64,000 bases of DNA from Chlorobaculum tepidum TLS (GTDB taxonomy: Bacteria > Bacteroidota > Chlorobiia > Chlorobiales > Chlorobiaceae). The notes under the pieces are model-generated. The model had not been told where the DNA came from, made no database searches, and saw only the letters and a program-made list of their open reading frames with translations. The translations under genes were made by a program, and so were the position numbers. Of the stretch, positions 1-9,312 are shown piece by piece. Position 1 is the first letter of the stretch. Every line of letters begins with the position of its first letter. The DNA lies in contig NC_002932.3 of assembly GCF_000006985.1 (NCBI RefSeq), forward strand, positions 917,109 to 981,108. The letters are read 5' to 3'.

Positions 1-880
1 TGGGTGACGGAAGCATTGAGTTCGGGAAGATATATTTCTCGATCCACGGGTCGGTGCCTGTAACCGACTCGTTGCTGCCGATGCTCTGTACGAGCATCCG
101 TCCATCCGGTTTGAGGCAGCGTCGGGCGGTATCAAAGTAGGTCCGGTAGTTTTTATAGCCGACATGTTCGATCATGCCGATCGAGACGATCCGGTCGAAT
201 TCGCCTTCGAGCTGGCGATAGTCCATGAGCAGGATATCGACGTCGAAATCCTTGCAGAGCTCTCTGGCAAAGCTGGCCTGTTCCTTCGATACGGTGATGC
301 CAACCACCTGCACGCCATAGTGTTCAGCGGCGAACCTCGCGGCCCCGCCCCAGCCGCATCCAATATCGAGCAGTTTCATCCCCGGTTTGAGGTCGAGCTT
401 TTCGAACACCAGGCAAAGCTTGTTTTGCTGTGCTTCATCGAGGCTGTCGGCTTCGTGCCAGTAGGCGCAACTGTACATCATGAGCGGGTCGAGCATCGCC
501 CGAAAGAGGTCGTTGCCAGCGTCGTAATGGTGCTTGCCAACAGTGAAGGCGCGCGCCGGTTTTTGCAAGTTTATCAGCGCACCCTGAAGATACTCCAGCG
601 CCGAGGCAAGTGTGACGAGCTGTTGGTCGACGCCTGCCGAGAGTATCCGGTAAAACAGCTCTTCGAGGTCATCGCAATCCCACCAGCCCTCCATGTAGGA
701 CTCTCCGAAACCGAGATTTCCCTGAAGCATCGTTTTTCTGAACATCCGGCGATCATGCACCCTGATGTCCCACGGCCTGTTGCCGTTGATGGTGATGTTT
801 GCCGCAGCGAGGAGTGTCTCGAATTTTTGCTGGAAAAGGTGGTCAAGCATGGCGCAGTGCTCTGGTTTTCGAGGAAACAT
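1..880 (-). CDS. cfa: Cyclopropane-fatty-acyl-phospholipid synthase (3' end outside window)
   Basis: SAM-dependent methyltransferase that adds a methylene bridge to unsaturated acyl chains of membrane phospholipids. Translated from the minus strand, the visible ~293 residues match the family in order: an N-terminal lipid-binding part with GFGESYMEGWWDCDD, the SAM-binding motif LDIGCGWGG, then EFDRIVSIGMIEHVG and DPWIEKYIFPN. The gene runs off the window at base 1, so the C-terminal quarter is missing. Two in-frame ATGs (880 and 850) could be the start; neither has a clear ribosome binding site. The next gene on this strand, at 1632, is separated by about 130 bp and looks unrelated. Family assignment is secure from the motif series; the exact start is not. 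Confidence 0.93.
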   Translation of the reverse strand, partial: MFPRKPEHCAMLDHLFQQKFETLLAAANITINGNRPWDIRVHDRRMFRKTMLQGNLGFGESYMEGWWDCDDLEELFYRILSAGVDQQLVTLASALEYLQGALINLQKPARAFTVGKHHYDAGNDLFRAMLDPLMMYSCAYWHEADSLDEAQQNKLCLVFEKLDLKPGMKLLDIGCGWGGAARFAAEHYGVQVVGITVSKEQASFARELCKDFDVDILLMDYRQLEGEFDRIVSIGMIEHVGYKNYRTYFDTARRCLKPDGRMLVQSIGSNESVTGTDPWIEKYIFPNSMLPSP

Positions 881-1011
881 TCTGTTTCACAAAATGGAGA
901 GACCGATACTAACTGCTTTAAAAAATAGTGTATGCACGACGAAATGTCAAAAAGATGCCCGATAGGGCAAGATCATGTCAAGAGTGATGGATGGGCGCTG
1001 TTCTTTGAGTT

Positions 1012-1632
1012 TTAACTTTTCAATGGTGTTTTGCCGGCCTCGGGATTCTTTTTTGGGCGGCCTCGTTTTCTGGTGGGAGCCGTTGCGGATGGATTTTTTT
1101 TCTGGTGGGGCTTTTCGTTTTCATCAATCGCTTCAGGTTCATCAATCGCTTCAGCTTCGTCTTCGATTTCGCAGTATGCTTCGCTTTCAAAGGCCTCGTC
1201 AGGGATTTCAAGTTCGTCACCGATTTCGTCAATACTCTCATCCTGAACCGGCTGCTGCCGCGACCGGCTGCCGCGTTTACCCTTCAATGCCGGCTCGATG
1301 AGCGTCATGACTTCATTGATCGACGAGAAGATGTAGAGTTGCTTGTCGAGATTGGCCAGTTTAAGCAGGTCTTTTATCTGCTGGCAGAGCGAGACGAAAA
1401 TGGCAAGCCCGTCAGAGCTGTTGGCGAGCTGATGGGCCAGGAGCATCGAGCCTATGCCTGAAGAATCGATAGCCTTGACCTGCGAAAAATCGATAATAAT
1501 GTTTTTACTGGTACCGGTGCTGATCATGCTGTCGATAGTCGCCTTGAAACAGTCTGCGTAACGGACATCGAAAATTGGCTCTTCAAGCTTGAGGATGGTC
1601 AATTCCTTGCGGGTCGATATGGAGTGTTTCAT
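1012..1632 (-). CDS. STAS-domain anti-sigma factor antagonist with acidic linker and AT-hook-like tail
   Basis: 206 residues. Residues 1-110 form a STAS domain of the SpoIIAA/RsbV type; the DSSGIGSML loop holds the serine normally phosphorylated by the partner kinase. This fold usually releases a sigma factor by binding its anti-sigma kinase. After the domain comes a long Glu/Asp-rich stretch (about residues 130-170), then a basic end containing RKRGRPKKNP, which resembles an AT-hook DNA-binding motif. Such an extension is not part of ordinary RsbV proteins. A candidate partner kinase lies at 17731 but is not linked in an operon. STAS assignment is strong; the role of the tail is inference. 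Confidence 0.85.
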   Translation of the reverse strand: MKHSISTRKELTILKLEEPIFDVRYADCFKATIDSMISTGTSKNIIIDFSQVKAIDSSGIGSMLLAHQLANSSDGLAIFVSLCQQIKDLLKLANLDKQLYIFSSINEVMTLIEPALKGKRGSRSRQQPVQDESIDEIGDELEIPDEAFESEAYCEIEDEAEAIDEPEAIDENEKPHQKKNPSATAPTRKRGRPKKNPEAGKTPLKS

Positions 1633-1695
1633 AAAAAACTCCAGCAGAAATACGGTAACTTATTCTATCAAAGGCACTTGTGCTACCTTTTTGGC

Positions 1696-1734
1696 TCCGC
1701 ATTCATTGAAGGATGGTTGAAAGATGAATGCGGA
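1696..1734. repeat. Inverted repeat, 11-bp perfect arms
   Basis: The arms TCCGCATTCAT (1696-1706) and ATGAATGCGGA (1724-1734) are perfectly complementary around a 17-base loop. It lies between the 3' end of miaA and the start of the STAS gene, both on the minus strand. It lacks a following T-run, so it may be a stem in the STAS leader or a weak terminator for miaA. Confidence 0.5.
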
Positions 1735-1847
1735 ACGGCTCTCTTCCACTATTATCGTACAAAATTCGATTCATTCAAATCAATTTTTTTCAACGGCGTA
1801 AAATGTTTGAGGTGGGTGAGGGTGGGTTGCTCGCTGATGGGGAGTGG

Positions 1848-2837
1848 TTAAGCGTTTTGTTTTTTTGCAATAGCAATAGGAGAATGCGGAACGCTATCGT
1901 CTTGTCTGGTGGAAAAAAACTCTACAAGTGCTTCGATTTCCGCCTCGTCAAGTGGTGCTTTCACCCACTCGACATCCAGCCTGTTGCGGAAAAATGTCAG
2001 CTGACGTTTGGCGTAGTTTCTGGTGTGTTGGGCGATGAGTGAAACCGCGGTGTCGAGATCGTGCAATTCCTCGAAGTGTTCGAAGAGTTCGCGGTAGCCG
2101 ACGGTGGCGAGCGCGTTGAGGTTTTTGCTGCGCCATTCGTCACGAAACTTGTCGAAAAGATAACGGGCTTCGGCTTCAAGTCCGGCTTGTATCATTGCGC
2201 TTGTGCGCTGGTTGATGCGCTCATAGAGCAGTTCGCGGGGCAGGTCGAGACCGATGACAGTGAAGTTGATTCCAGTTGGCGGGCCGGGAGTTTTGCTTTG
2301 CAGGGCCGTGACTGTCGTTCCCGAAATTTCGATGATTTCGAGGCTTCGGATAAGGCGCTGGGTTTTGGTTGGGTCGAGCGTTTTAGCCTGTTCGGGATCA
2401 AGCGCTTCGAGTCGGCGGTAGAGCGCTTCCGCGCCGTGGCGTTCGAGTTCGCGGGTCAGCTGCGCCCGGATTTCCGGGTCGGCTGGTGGCAGTTCGGCGA
2501 AGCCTTTGAGCAGGCCTTCGAGGTAGAGCGTCGAACCGCCCGCAACGACTGGCGTGATGCCGCGTTGATGGAGTTCCCGGATTTTTTCCGCAGCCTGCTC
2601 CGCAAAATCTCCTGCGCTGAACGGTTCGCCGATCTCTTTTTTGTCGATGAAGTGGTGTTTGACCTCGTCGAGCATCCAGCGCGGCGGTTTGGCGGTGCCG
2701 ATGTCCATGCCGCGATAGATCTGGCGCGAGTCCGCCGAGATGATTTCGCCGCCGGTCTGGCGGGCGATGCGGAAGGCCAGCTCCGTTTTGCCAGAGGCGG
2801 TCGGGCCGAGGATCACGAGAACCGGTTTAGTATTCAT
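1848..2837 (-). CDS. miaA: tRNA dimethylallyltransferase
   Basis: Transfers a dimethylallyl group to N6 of A37 in tRNAs reading UNN codons, in the cytoplasm. The 329-residue product has the P-loop GPTASGKT (residues 11-18), the substrate motif [18 protein letters not shown] that follows it, and [14 protein letters not shown]-type C-terminal sequence (here [10 protein letters not shown]), all diagnostic of MiaA. Length is normal for the family. It starts 2 bp after the maf gene on the same strand, and the symporter gene overlaps maf, so the three probably form one transcript. About 20 residues at the extreme C-terminus are low complexity and probably variable. Confidence 0.96.
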
Positions 2838-2839
2838 TG

Positions 2840-3439
2840 TTACCCTTCGGCGGGAAAAAGGGGTTTGAGGGCAGCATAGACCTTCGAGACTGGCAGGCCG
2901 ACCACGTTGTAGTAGCAGCCGTCGATGCCTGTGACGAAGCAGGCGAGAAGCGGATCCTGGATGCCGTACGATCCGGCTTTGTCGAAGGGTTTCATTACTT
3001 CGATGTAGCGGGTGATCTCTCGAGGCGTCATCGGGCCGATTTCGACGATGGTGCGGGCGTAGTCTGTGATCGCCTTGCCGTTGTGCAGGATACAGAAGCC
3101 GGTCAGTACCTCGTGGCTGCGGCCTTGCAGCGTGGAGAGCATATCGAAAGCGTGGTCGAAGTCGCCGGGTTTGCCGAGCGGCTTGCCGTCGAGTACCACC
3201 GTGGTGTCCGAGCCGAGCACGACCGCGCAGGCCTCATCCGCCGAGATACTACGTAGCACGGCTTCGGCCTTTTGCTTCGAGATTTCCATGACATTTTCCT
3301 CGGCCGTCAGCACCGGATCGAAGGTCTCGTCGATCTCGACCGAGGCGGTCTCGAACGGAATTCCCGTCATGGCGAGCAATTCCCGGCGTCGCGGCGATTG
3401 CGAGGCGAGGATGAGTTTGCGGTGTGAGGTCATCGTCAA
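2840..3439 (-). CDS. maf: Maf-family nucleoside triphosphate pyrophosphatase
   Basis: Maf proteins hydrolyse dTTP/UTP and modified nucleotides to monophosphates and are thought to keep damaged or non-canonical nucleotides out of nucleic acids. The 199-residue sequence has the N-terminal signature [10 protein letters not shown] (residues 12-21), the central SDTTVV with the catalytic Asp, and GxPLGKP; length is standard. The start codon overlaps the end of the upstream symporter gene by 4 bp (ATGA-type), and miaA follows after 2 bp, indicating translational coupling in an operon. Substrate preference cannot be read from the sequence. Confidence 0.94.
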
Positions 3440-5196
3440 TCGAAGGTTTTCCAGTTTCTCTTTGACAGGTCGCGGTAGATCATCACGCCTGCCAATGCGC
3501 CGGCGGCGTAGTAGAGCGCGGCGGCCACCGGTTCGCCGAAGATCAGCTTGCCGGTGCCGAACAGTGTGGCGTAAACCAGCACGATGCCGAAAAACCAGTC
3601 GGCGAAGAGGGCGGGGAAACCGGTATCGCCCTTGACGTCGGGCATCTCGTCGGCCACCGGTTTCCAGAGCGCGCCGCCAACGCGGGTGGTGCGGTAGAAG
3701 GCGTGCAGCTTCTCGCGGTCAGTTGGTTTGGTGAGCCAGGTGACCGCAAGGGTGCAGGTAATCGTGAAGAGGACGATGATGTAAATCGATTCGGGGAAGA
3801 CGATTGTGGTGAACTGGTTGATGTAGCTGTAGGCCACGATCGGCGCGACCATCGAAGTGATCTCTGACCAGGCGTTGAGCCGCCACCAGAACCAGCGCAT
3901 GATGAGCACGAAGCCCGTGCCCGCGCCGCACTGAATGATGAACTCCCACGCGCCGGTGATGGTCTCCAGCACGTAGAACGTGATGTAAAGCGCGAAGATA
4001 GCCGTCACCGCAGTGACGATCCGCGACATCAAGACGTAGTGGTTCTGTTCAGCCTCCCGCTTGATGAAGCGCTTGTAGAGGTCGTTGATGAGGTAGCTCG
4101 TGCCCCAGTTCAGATGGGTCGAAAGGGTGGACATATAAGCTGCCATGAAGGCTGCGATGAGCAGGCCTTTCAAGCCGGCGGGTAGCACGGCATTCATGAC
4201 ATGCACGAAGCCGTCCTCTTTCTGCCCAGCGGGAAGATTGGGGAACATCACGAGGCTCGCCAGACCGACCACGATCCACGGCCACGGGCGAACGCAATAG
4301 TGCGCGATGGTGAACCAGAGCGTCGCCAACAGCGAGTTTTTTTCGTCCTTGGCGCTCATCATGCGTTGGGCGATATAGCCGCCGCCGCCCGGCTCCGCGC
4401 CCGGATACCACGACGCCCACCACTGCACGAACGCCATCGCCGCGAAGGCCGTGAAGGGCAGGGCGTAGGCTCCGGTCGCCGATGTGTTGACGGTTGAGGA
4501 GAACGAGGGGAAAAAGTCGAACATCCAGTCCGGCAGCGCCTGTTTGAGGCCGCCAGCCGCCGTGACCTGCGGCGAGTTGACCGCCAGCACGGCGAGGATG
4601 ATGCACCCAGCCATCGCGATGACGAACTGCACGGCGTCGGTGATTGAGACGCCCCAGAGGCCCGACATGCCGGAGTAGATCGCCGTGAAAATCACCAGCC
4701 CCACGATGGTGAGCTGCGGGTCGAGGCCGGGGATCATGATCTTGATGATCTTGAACATGGCGAGGTTTACCCACCCGATGATCACCGCGTTGATGAAGAG
4801 GCCAAAATAGACCGCCTTGAAGCCGCGCAGAAAGCTCGCAGCCTTGCCGCTGTAGCGCAGCTCGATGAATTCGAGGTCGGTCAGAATGTTTGCCCGCCGC
4901 CAGAGCCGGGCGAAGAAGAAGACGGTGAGCATTCCGCCCGAAACGAACGTCCACCACACCCAGTTGCCCGCGATGCCGTTCTTGGCCACAAATCCGGCGA
5001 CGGCAAGCGGCGTATCGGCAGCGAACGTCGTGGCAACCATGCCGGTGCCAGCGATCCACCACGGCAGCTTGCGGCCTGACAGGAAGAACTCGCCGACGTT
5101 TTCAGAAGCCCGTCGCGAAAAGAACAGGCCGACCAGCAGGGTCAACAGCAGGTACCCCGCAATGAATGAGATGTCCAGAGGGGTGAGTTGTGCCAT
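3436..5196 (-). CDS. Sodium:solute symporter (SSS family)
   Basis: 586-residue inner-membrane protein with about 13 hydrophobic segments spread over its length. The order of segments, the early GEFFLSGRKLPWW motif and the FAADTPLAV stretch fit the SSS family, which uses the sodium gradient to import small solutes such as sugars, proline or acetate. The substrate cannot be named from sequence. It is first in a likely operon with maf and miaA (4-bp overlap with maf). The PfkB gene lies 145 bp upstream on the same strand with an inverted repeat in between, so co-transcription with it is uncertain. Confidence 0.9.
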   Translation of the reverse strand: MAQLTPLDISFIAGYLLLTLLVGLFFSRRASENVGEFFLSGRKLPWWIAGTGMVATTFAADTPLAVAGFVAKNGIAGNWVWWTFVSGGMLTVFFFARLWRRANILTDLEFIELRYSGKAASFLRGFKAVYFGLFINAVIIGWVNLAMFKIIKIMIPGLDPQLTIVGLVIFTAIYSGMSGLWGVSITDAVQFVIAMAGCIILAVLAVNSPQVTAAGGLKQALPDWMFDFFPSFSSTVNTSATGAYALPFTAFAAMAFVQWWASWYPGAEPGGGGYIAQRMMSAKDEKNSLLATLWFTIAHYCVRPWPWIVVGLASLVMFPNLPAGQKEDGFVHVMNAVLPAGLKGLLIAAFMAAYMSTLSTHLNWGTSYLINDLYKRFIKREAEQNHYVLMSRIVTAVTAIFALYITFYVLETITGAWEFIIQCGAGTGFVLIMRWFWWRLNAWSEITSMVAPIVAYSYINQFTTIVFPESIYIIVLFTITCTLAVTWLTKPTDREKLHAFYRTTRVGGALWKPVADEMPDVKGDTGFPALFADWFFGIVLVYATLFGTGKLIFGEPVAAALYYAAGALAGVMIYRDLSKRNWKTFD

Positions 5197-5267
5197 GGGC
5201 GTGTGTTGGGTTTGGTGGCGGAGCGTCTTTTCAGCGGTTGTCCACGAAGTATAGCGTTGTTACCTGC

Positions 5268-5297
5268 AGGGGCATCGAGACTTGTCGGGATGCCCCT
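5268..5297. repeat. Inverted repeat between pfkB-like gene and symporter
   Basis: AGGGGCATC (5268-5276) and GATGCCCCT (5289-5297) form a perfect 9-bp stem with a 12-base loop. It lies 3' of the PfkB gene (minus strand). There is no T-run after it, so it may be a processing or attenuation stem or a short dispersed repeat rather than a full terminator. Confidence 0.5.
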
Positions 5298-5340
5298 ACA
5301 ACATGATAATTGGGCAGTTACTTCGAACTGTCCAACAACA

Positions 5341-6255
5341 TTAATCTTCGATGCGCGACAGTTCCAGGAAGCTCTGGTAGCGGTCGTCCACTTCGAGGAG
5401 GTCGAGATCGTTGTAGCGATAGGGGCCGAACTGCTCGACGCAGAAGCTGGCCATGGCGCTGCCGTAAAGCACCGCTTTGCGCATTTCGGCTTCGCTGGTG
5501 TTGCCGCAGCGGGCAAGGTGGCCGATGAAGCCGCCTGCGAAGGTGTCGCCCGCGCCGGTCGGGTCGTAGATCGATTCGAGCGGGAAGGCCGGAGCGGCAA
5601 AGATGCCGTTGTCGGTGAAGAGCAGCGCGCCATGCTCACCCTTCTTGATGATGAGGGTTTTCGGACCCATTTCGCGGATAATGCGTGCGGTCTTGACAAG
5701 ATTTGGATCGCCGGAGAGCAGGCGAGCTTCGCTGTCGTTGACGATGAAGACATCGACCCGTGCAAGCACCTTTTTCAGCTCTTCTGGCTTGCCCTCGATC
5801 CAGAAGTTCATCGTGTCACACACGACCAGCTTCGGATCGTCGATCTGGTCGAGCACCTTGAGCTGCAACTCGGGATCGATATTGCCGAGACAGACAAACT
5901 TGGAGTCGCGGTAGTACTGCGGTACATGGGGGTCGAACTCAGCGAAGACGTTCAACTGCGTGTCGAGCGTGTCGCGGGTGTTCATGTCATAATGATAGCG
6001 GCCAGCCCAGCGGAAGGTCTTGCCATCCTCGATGACCTGGATGCCTCTGGTGTCGATGTTCTTGGCGTGGAGCAGGTCGAAGTGCTCTTTGCCGAAATCG
6101 GAACCTACGACGCCGACCATCCTGATCGGTTCGTCGGTGAAGTAGCTCGCCGAAAGCGCGATGTAGGTCGATGAGCCGCCGAGGGTGTTGTCAGAGCGGC
6201 CAAATGGAGTTTCGATGTCGTCGAAAGCGAGGGATCCAATGACAAGAAGTGACAT
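5341..6255 (-). CDS. PfkB-family carbohydrate/nucleoside kinase
   Basis: About 304 residues from the chosen ATG at 6255 (MSLLVIGSLAFDD); longer in-frame extensions upstream lack similarity to the fold. PfkB enzymes phosphorylate sugars or nucleosides with ATP in the cytoplasm. The N-terminal glycine pair (LGGSSTYIA) and the C-terminal signature DPTGAGDTFAGGF with the catalytic Asp are both present. The substrate is not determinable; members annotated as adenosine, ribo- or fructokinases share these motifs. It lies 46 bp downstream of the GH13-like gene on the same strand, which may mean a shared transcript concerned with sugar metabolism; that link is inference. Confidence 0.9.
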   Translation of the reverse strand: MSLLVIGSLAFDDIETPFGRSDNTLGGSSTYIALSASYFTDEPIRMVGVVGSDFGKEHFDLLHAKNIDTRGIQVIEDGKTFRWAGRYHYDMNTRDTLDTQLNVFAEFDPHVPQYYRDSKFVCLGNIDPELQLKVLDQIDDPKLVVCDTMNFWIEGKPEELKKVLARVDVFIVNDSEARLLSGDPNLVKTARIIREMGPKTLIIKKGEHGALLFTDNGIFAAPAFPLESIYDPTGAGDTFAGGFIGHLARCGNTSEAEMRKAVLYGSAMASFCVEQFGPYRYNDLDLLEVDDRYQSFLELSRIED

Positions 6256-6301
6256 GATATGATGATAAGTTAAATGGTTTAGTGAAAAAAATCTGTCGGA
6301 A

Positions 6302-8227
6302 TTACTCTTCGTCCGCGCTCGGAATTTCGAACAGTACACACTGGCCTGGCGCGAAATCGAGCATCAGCTTGTGATCGGAAACCATCAGCGTTCGCCCGGA
6401 AATCAGCTCATCGAGCTCCATCTTCTTTTGCCCGAACTCCATTGTACCGGTGACTGGCTCTTCGAAGTTGCTGTTGCCAGCGAATAGCAGATTTCTGCCA
6501 CCCGATTTGCGCATGACGGTTAAAAGTGCCGGATCGGAGATGTAGGGCTGGACGATCGAGCCGATGTCGCCGCATCGGATCAGGTCGAAGTGGCGGCTTC
6601 GGATGTCGAGTACTTTGCGGATGTCGTCGCAGATCGGTTCGAGTCCGTTGGTGTTCTCCCAATCGCAGGCGGCGGGCGCGAAGAGCGGCAGTGTTTCGGC
6701 GGGGAAGCGCTGCCGGTCATCGTCGGTGAAGTTCAGGCCGAGGTTAACCGGATGCCACTCGCAAATTTCCATGCCGGAGTGGATGAACGGCATGGCCGGA
6801 AGCACCGCACCGAGTGTAAAGAGGAAGAGTGCTCGGCGGCGTCCAGCTTCACGTCCGGCAAGAGTATGGCACACACGCGGCGTATTGTGATTTTCGCCAG
6901 TAGCGAAAAACGGGATCGCCACGCCGTTGCGGTTCAGGAAATTCAGCAGCCCCTTGATGTACTGTACGTCGTGAATGACGAACGGCAGCGAGCCGAACAC
7001 GGCGTTGAACCCCTCCTCCTTCAGCTTCGGCGACGGGTCGAAGTTTTCATCCCAGAAGGCAAACTCTGGCGCATCTTTGCGAGCTTCAGCCACGATGGAT
7101 GCCTTCAGTTCCGGCGGCAGGGCATGGCCCATGTCGATCATCGCGCCGTCGATGCCGAACTCTTTGCGGTAGTGCGGAATGATGCCTGCAATCTCCCGCC
7201 AGAGCTTCATTGCGCGGAACTCGGGCTGTTCGAGCGCTTCGTCGTACATCCGTATCGTGTTGTACGCGATGTAGTTAAAGCGCGGTGAATCGTGCAGCTT
7301 CAAATAGGTGACGTCGGTCCATGGCGGCTGGCGGTCGTCCGGCGGCCAGTCCGAGAAGGCGCTCGCGATGACGCACTTGCCGCCGTCGGCTGTCGTGCCG
7401 ATGTAGCCGTTCGCGCCAAGCGTGATCTTTTCTGGCGTTGGCGCGAAGCGGCTGCGATACGCCTCGTCCGGTTCCGGCAGCTCGTGGAAGTCGTGCTTGT
7501 CCACCTGTTCATAGATTCTCGCGAGGGTGTCGTGATCGAAATGTGGTGGACCGTAGCTCGCCAGGTTGCCCTCCTTGCGGAGCCAGTAGAACCACTCCGG
7601 ATGCTCGCCGATCCAGTCACTGTCAATGGAGGCCGTGCGGAAGACAAACTCGAACACGACCCGCATCCCAAGGTGATGCGCCGCCTCGACGAGTGCTTTG
7701 AGCTGCATCTCCAGCGGCAGATCGAGCACCGGTTCGCCGAGCGTTTCGTCGAGCTCATATGGATTTTTGATCGCATACGGAGAACCGAGTTCTCCTTTCC
7801 GGTTGATTTTACCGATGCTGGTCAGCGGCAGCAGGTAGAGTGTGTTGACGCCCATTCGCTTAATATAGGGCAGCATGGCGATGGCCTTGAGCAGCGTTCC
7901 GGTCTCGCGAAATCCGCATGGAAGCGGCTCCGTGCGGATGTGCCCGTCACGATCATGATCGAAGGCCGCGTTGTACCTCACGAAGAGGTTGTACACGGTT
8001 GCCGATGCGCTCCAGTTCTGGCCGCTCATCTCCGTTGTGTCCGGCATGACCGTAGCCGATGCCTTGATCGTGCTGATCGTGTCGATGAAATAGTCGAAAG
8101 GATCGACCATCGAAACGCCAGTACCTCCTTCGCGCCAGAGGTTCGGCACAGCGTATGGTTCAGCGGGCTGGCGGCGCCTGGCCGATTCCAGCGATTCGAG
8201 GAGATTGTCGAGAGTTGGTGTGGTCAA
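6302..8227 (-). CDS. GH13 (alpha-amylase) family protein with altered catalytic motifs
   Basis: About 641 residues from a TTG start at 8227; the frame stays open to 8311 but that would leave only 18 bp to the divergent truA. A TIM-barrel glycosidase layout is visible: [33 protein letters not shown], the nucleophile region [12 protein letters not shown], the acid/base region FWDENFD, and ENHNTPR near the end of the barrel, then a beta-rich C-terminal domain. In canonical GH13 enzymes the nucleophile strand carries an Arg two residues before the Asp, and the last motif is NHD. Here these positions are Met (codon 7139-7141) and Asn (codon 6884-6886). The protein may be a transferase-like or non-hydrolytic member. 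No signal peptide is evident from the TTG start. Confidence 0.8.
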   Translation of the reverse strand: MTTPTLDNLLESLESARRRQPAEPYAVPNLWREGGTGVSMVDPFDYFIDTISTIKASATVMPDTTEMSGQNWSASATVYNLFVRYNAAFDHDRDGHIRTEPLPCGFRETGTLLKAIAMLPYIKRMGVNTLYLLPLTSIGKINRKGELGSPYAIKNPYELDETLGEPVLDLPLEMQLKALVEAAHHLGMRVVFEFVFRTASIDSDWIGEHPEWFYWLRKEGNLASYGPPHFDHDTLARIYEQVDKHDFHELPEPDEAYRSRFAPTPEKITLGANGYIGTTADGGKCVIASAFSDWPPDDRQPPWTDVTYLKLHDSPRFNYIAYNTIRMYDEALEQPEFRAMKLWREIAGIIPHYRKEFGIDGAMIDMGHALPPELKASIVAEARKDAPEFAFWDENFDPSPKLKEEGFNAVFGSLPFVIHDVQYIKGLLNFLNRNGVAIPFFATGENHNTPRVCHTLAGREAGRRRALFLFTLGAVLPAMPFIHSGMEICEWHPVNLGLNFTDDDRQRFPAETLPLFAPAACDWENTNGLEPICDDIRKVLDIRSRHFDLIRCGDIGSIVQPYISDPALLTVMRKSGGRNLLFAGNSNFEEPVTGTMEFGQKKMELDELISGRTLMVSDHKLMLDFAPGQCVLFEIPSADEE

Positions 8228-8328
8228 GCTGTCAGATATTCTGAATCGATGGAAGCGAAAAATCAGGCTAAAGATAAGTATTATCGGGAAAAGATATGCA
8301 GAACCAATCAAGGCATTTGTGACGCAGT

Positions 8329-9072
8329 ATGGCGAGATCGAAAAGAACCATCAAAATGCAGATCGAGTATGACGGCACCGGCTATTCGGGGTGGCAGCGG
8401 CAGCCGGGTGACGTAGTGACCGTGCAAGGCGAGATCGAGCGCGTGCTCGAACGCATCATGCAGGAACCGGTGAGCATCGATGGCGCAGGCCGAACCGACA
8501 GTGGAGTGCACGCGCGCAGGCAGGTAGCGAGCTTTGCGACGTGCTCGCCGATGCCGCTCGGCCGCCTGATATACTCGGCCAATTCGCTTTTGCCCTCGAC
8601 GATCCGCATCAACGCCATGCGGCAGGCACCGGAGTCGTTTCACGCCCGCTTTAGTGCCACGTCGAGGGAGTACCGCTACTTTTTGCTCGAACATCCTTCA
8701 GCTATCGACAGCCGCTTCGCCGGATGCTCGCACGGCAAGCCGGACGTCGGCGCGATGAACCGGCTCGCATTGATGCTCATCGGAACGCACGATTTCGCAG
8801 CCTTTTCGAAAGAGACCCCCGACCAGTACGGGACGCTCTGTACGGTTACGGCAGCGCGCTGGTACCGTTCCGGTCGGTTCCACGTTTTTCGCATCGAGGC
8901 GAACCGCTTTCTGCGGAGCATGGTGCGCTTTCTGGTGGCCGGGATGATCGAGGTTGGAATGGGCCGACTCGAAGAAGGGGCGTTCGCCCGGATGCTCGAA
9001 AGCGGCCATCGCCCGCCAAAGCTGAAGCCTGCCGACGCGGCGGGACTGTTCCTCTGGAAGGTCAGGTATTGA
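8329..9072 (+). CDS. truA: tRNA pseudouridine(38-40) synthase
   Basis: Converts uridines 38-40 in the anticodon arm of tRNAs to pseudouridine. The 247-residue product begins with [17 protein letters not shown] and has the catalytic motif [18 protein letters not shown] with the essential Asp, then [14 protein letters not shown], and [18 protein letters not shown] near the end, all conserved in TruA. Length matches the family. It is divergent from the GH13-like gene with roughly 100 bp for two promoters. The first nine residues are basic and could be skipped if translation starts at the second Met. Confidence 0.96.
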   Translation: MARSKRTIKMQIEYDGTGYSGWQRQPGDVVTVQGEIERVLERIMQEPVSIDGAGRTDSGVHARRQVASFATCSPMPLGRLIYSANSLLPSTIRINAMRQAPESFHARFSATSREYRYFLLEHPSAIDSRFAGCSHGKPDVGAMNRLALMLIGTHDFAAFSKETPDQYGTLCTVTAARWYRSGRFHVFRIEANRFLRSMVRFLVAGMIEVGMGRLEEGAFARMLESGHRPPKLKPADAAGLFLWKVRY

Positions 9073-9312
9073 AATAAATTATGAAATTATGAGTGATGAA
9101 TGATGCATTGGTATGGGAAGGGGCTGCCGAGAGATTTTCGAGCGGGGTGATTCCGGAACTCCTTTTAATGGATGGGCGCTCATCTGTTCTTTTGTCTCTT
9201 TGCGGCGGCTCCTTGTATTAATGGTGCTCTCTGGTTATGTTTCCAAATTATACTTTACTGTCTCAAACCCGAGGGTGCCAGCGCAACCTCATCTGTTAAC
9301 CCAGCCCGGCTT

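Noticed and set aside
4049-5062. 337-codon minus-strand frame inside the symporter gene
   Set aside because: His/Arg-rich shadow; the in-frame symporter has continuous membrane helices.
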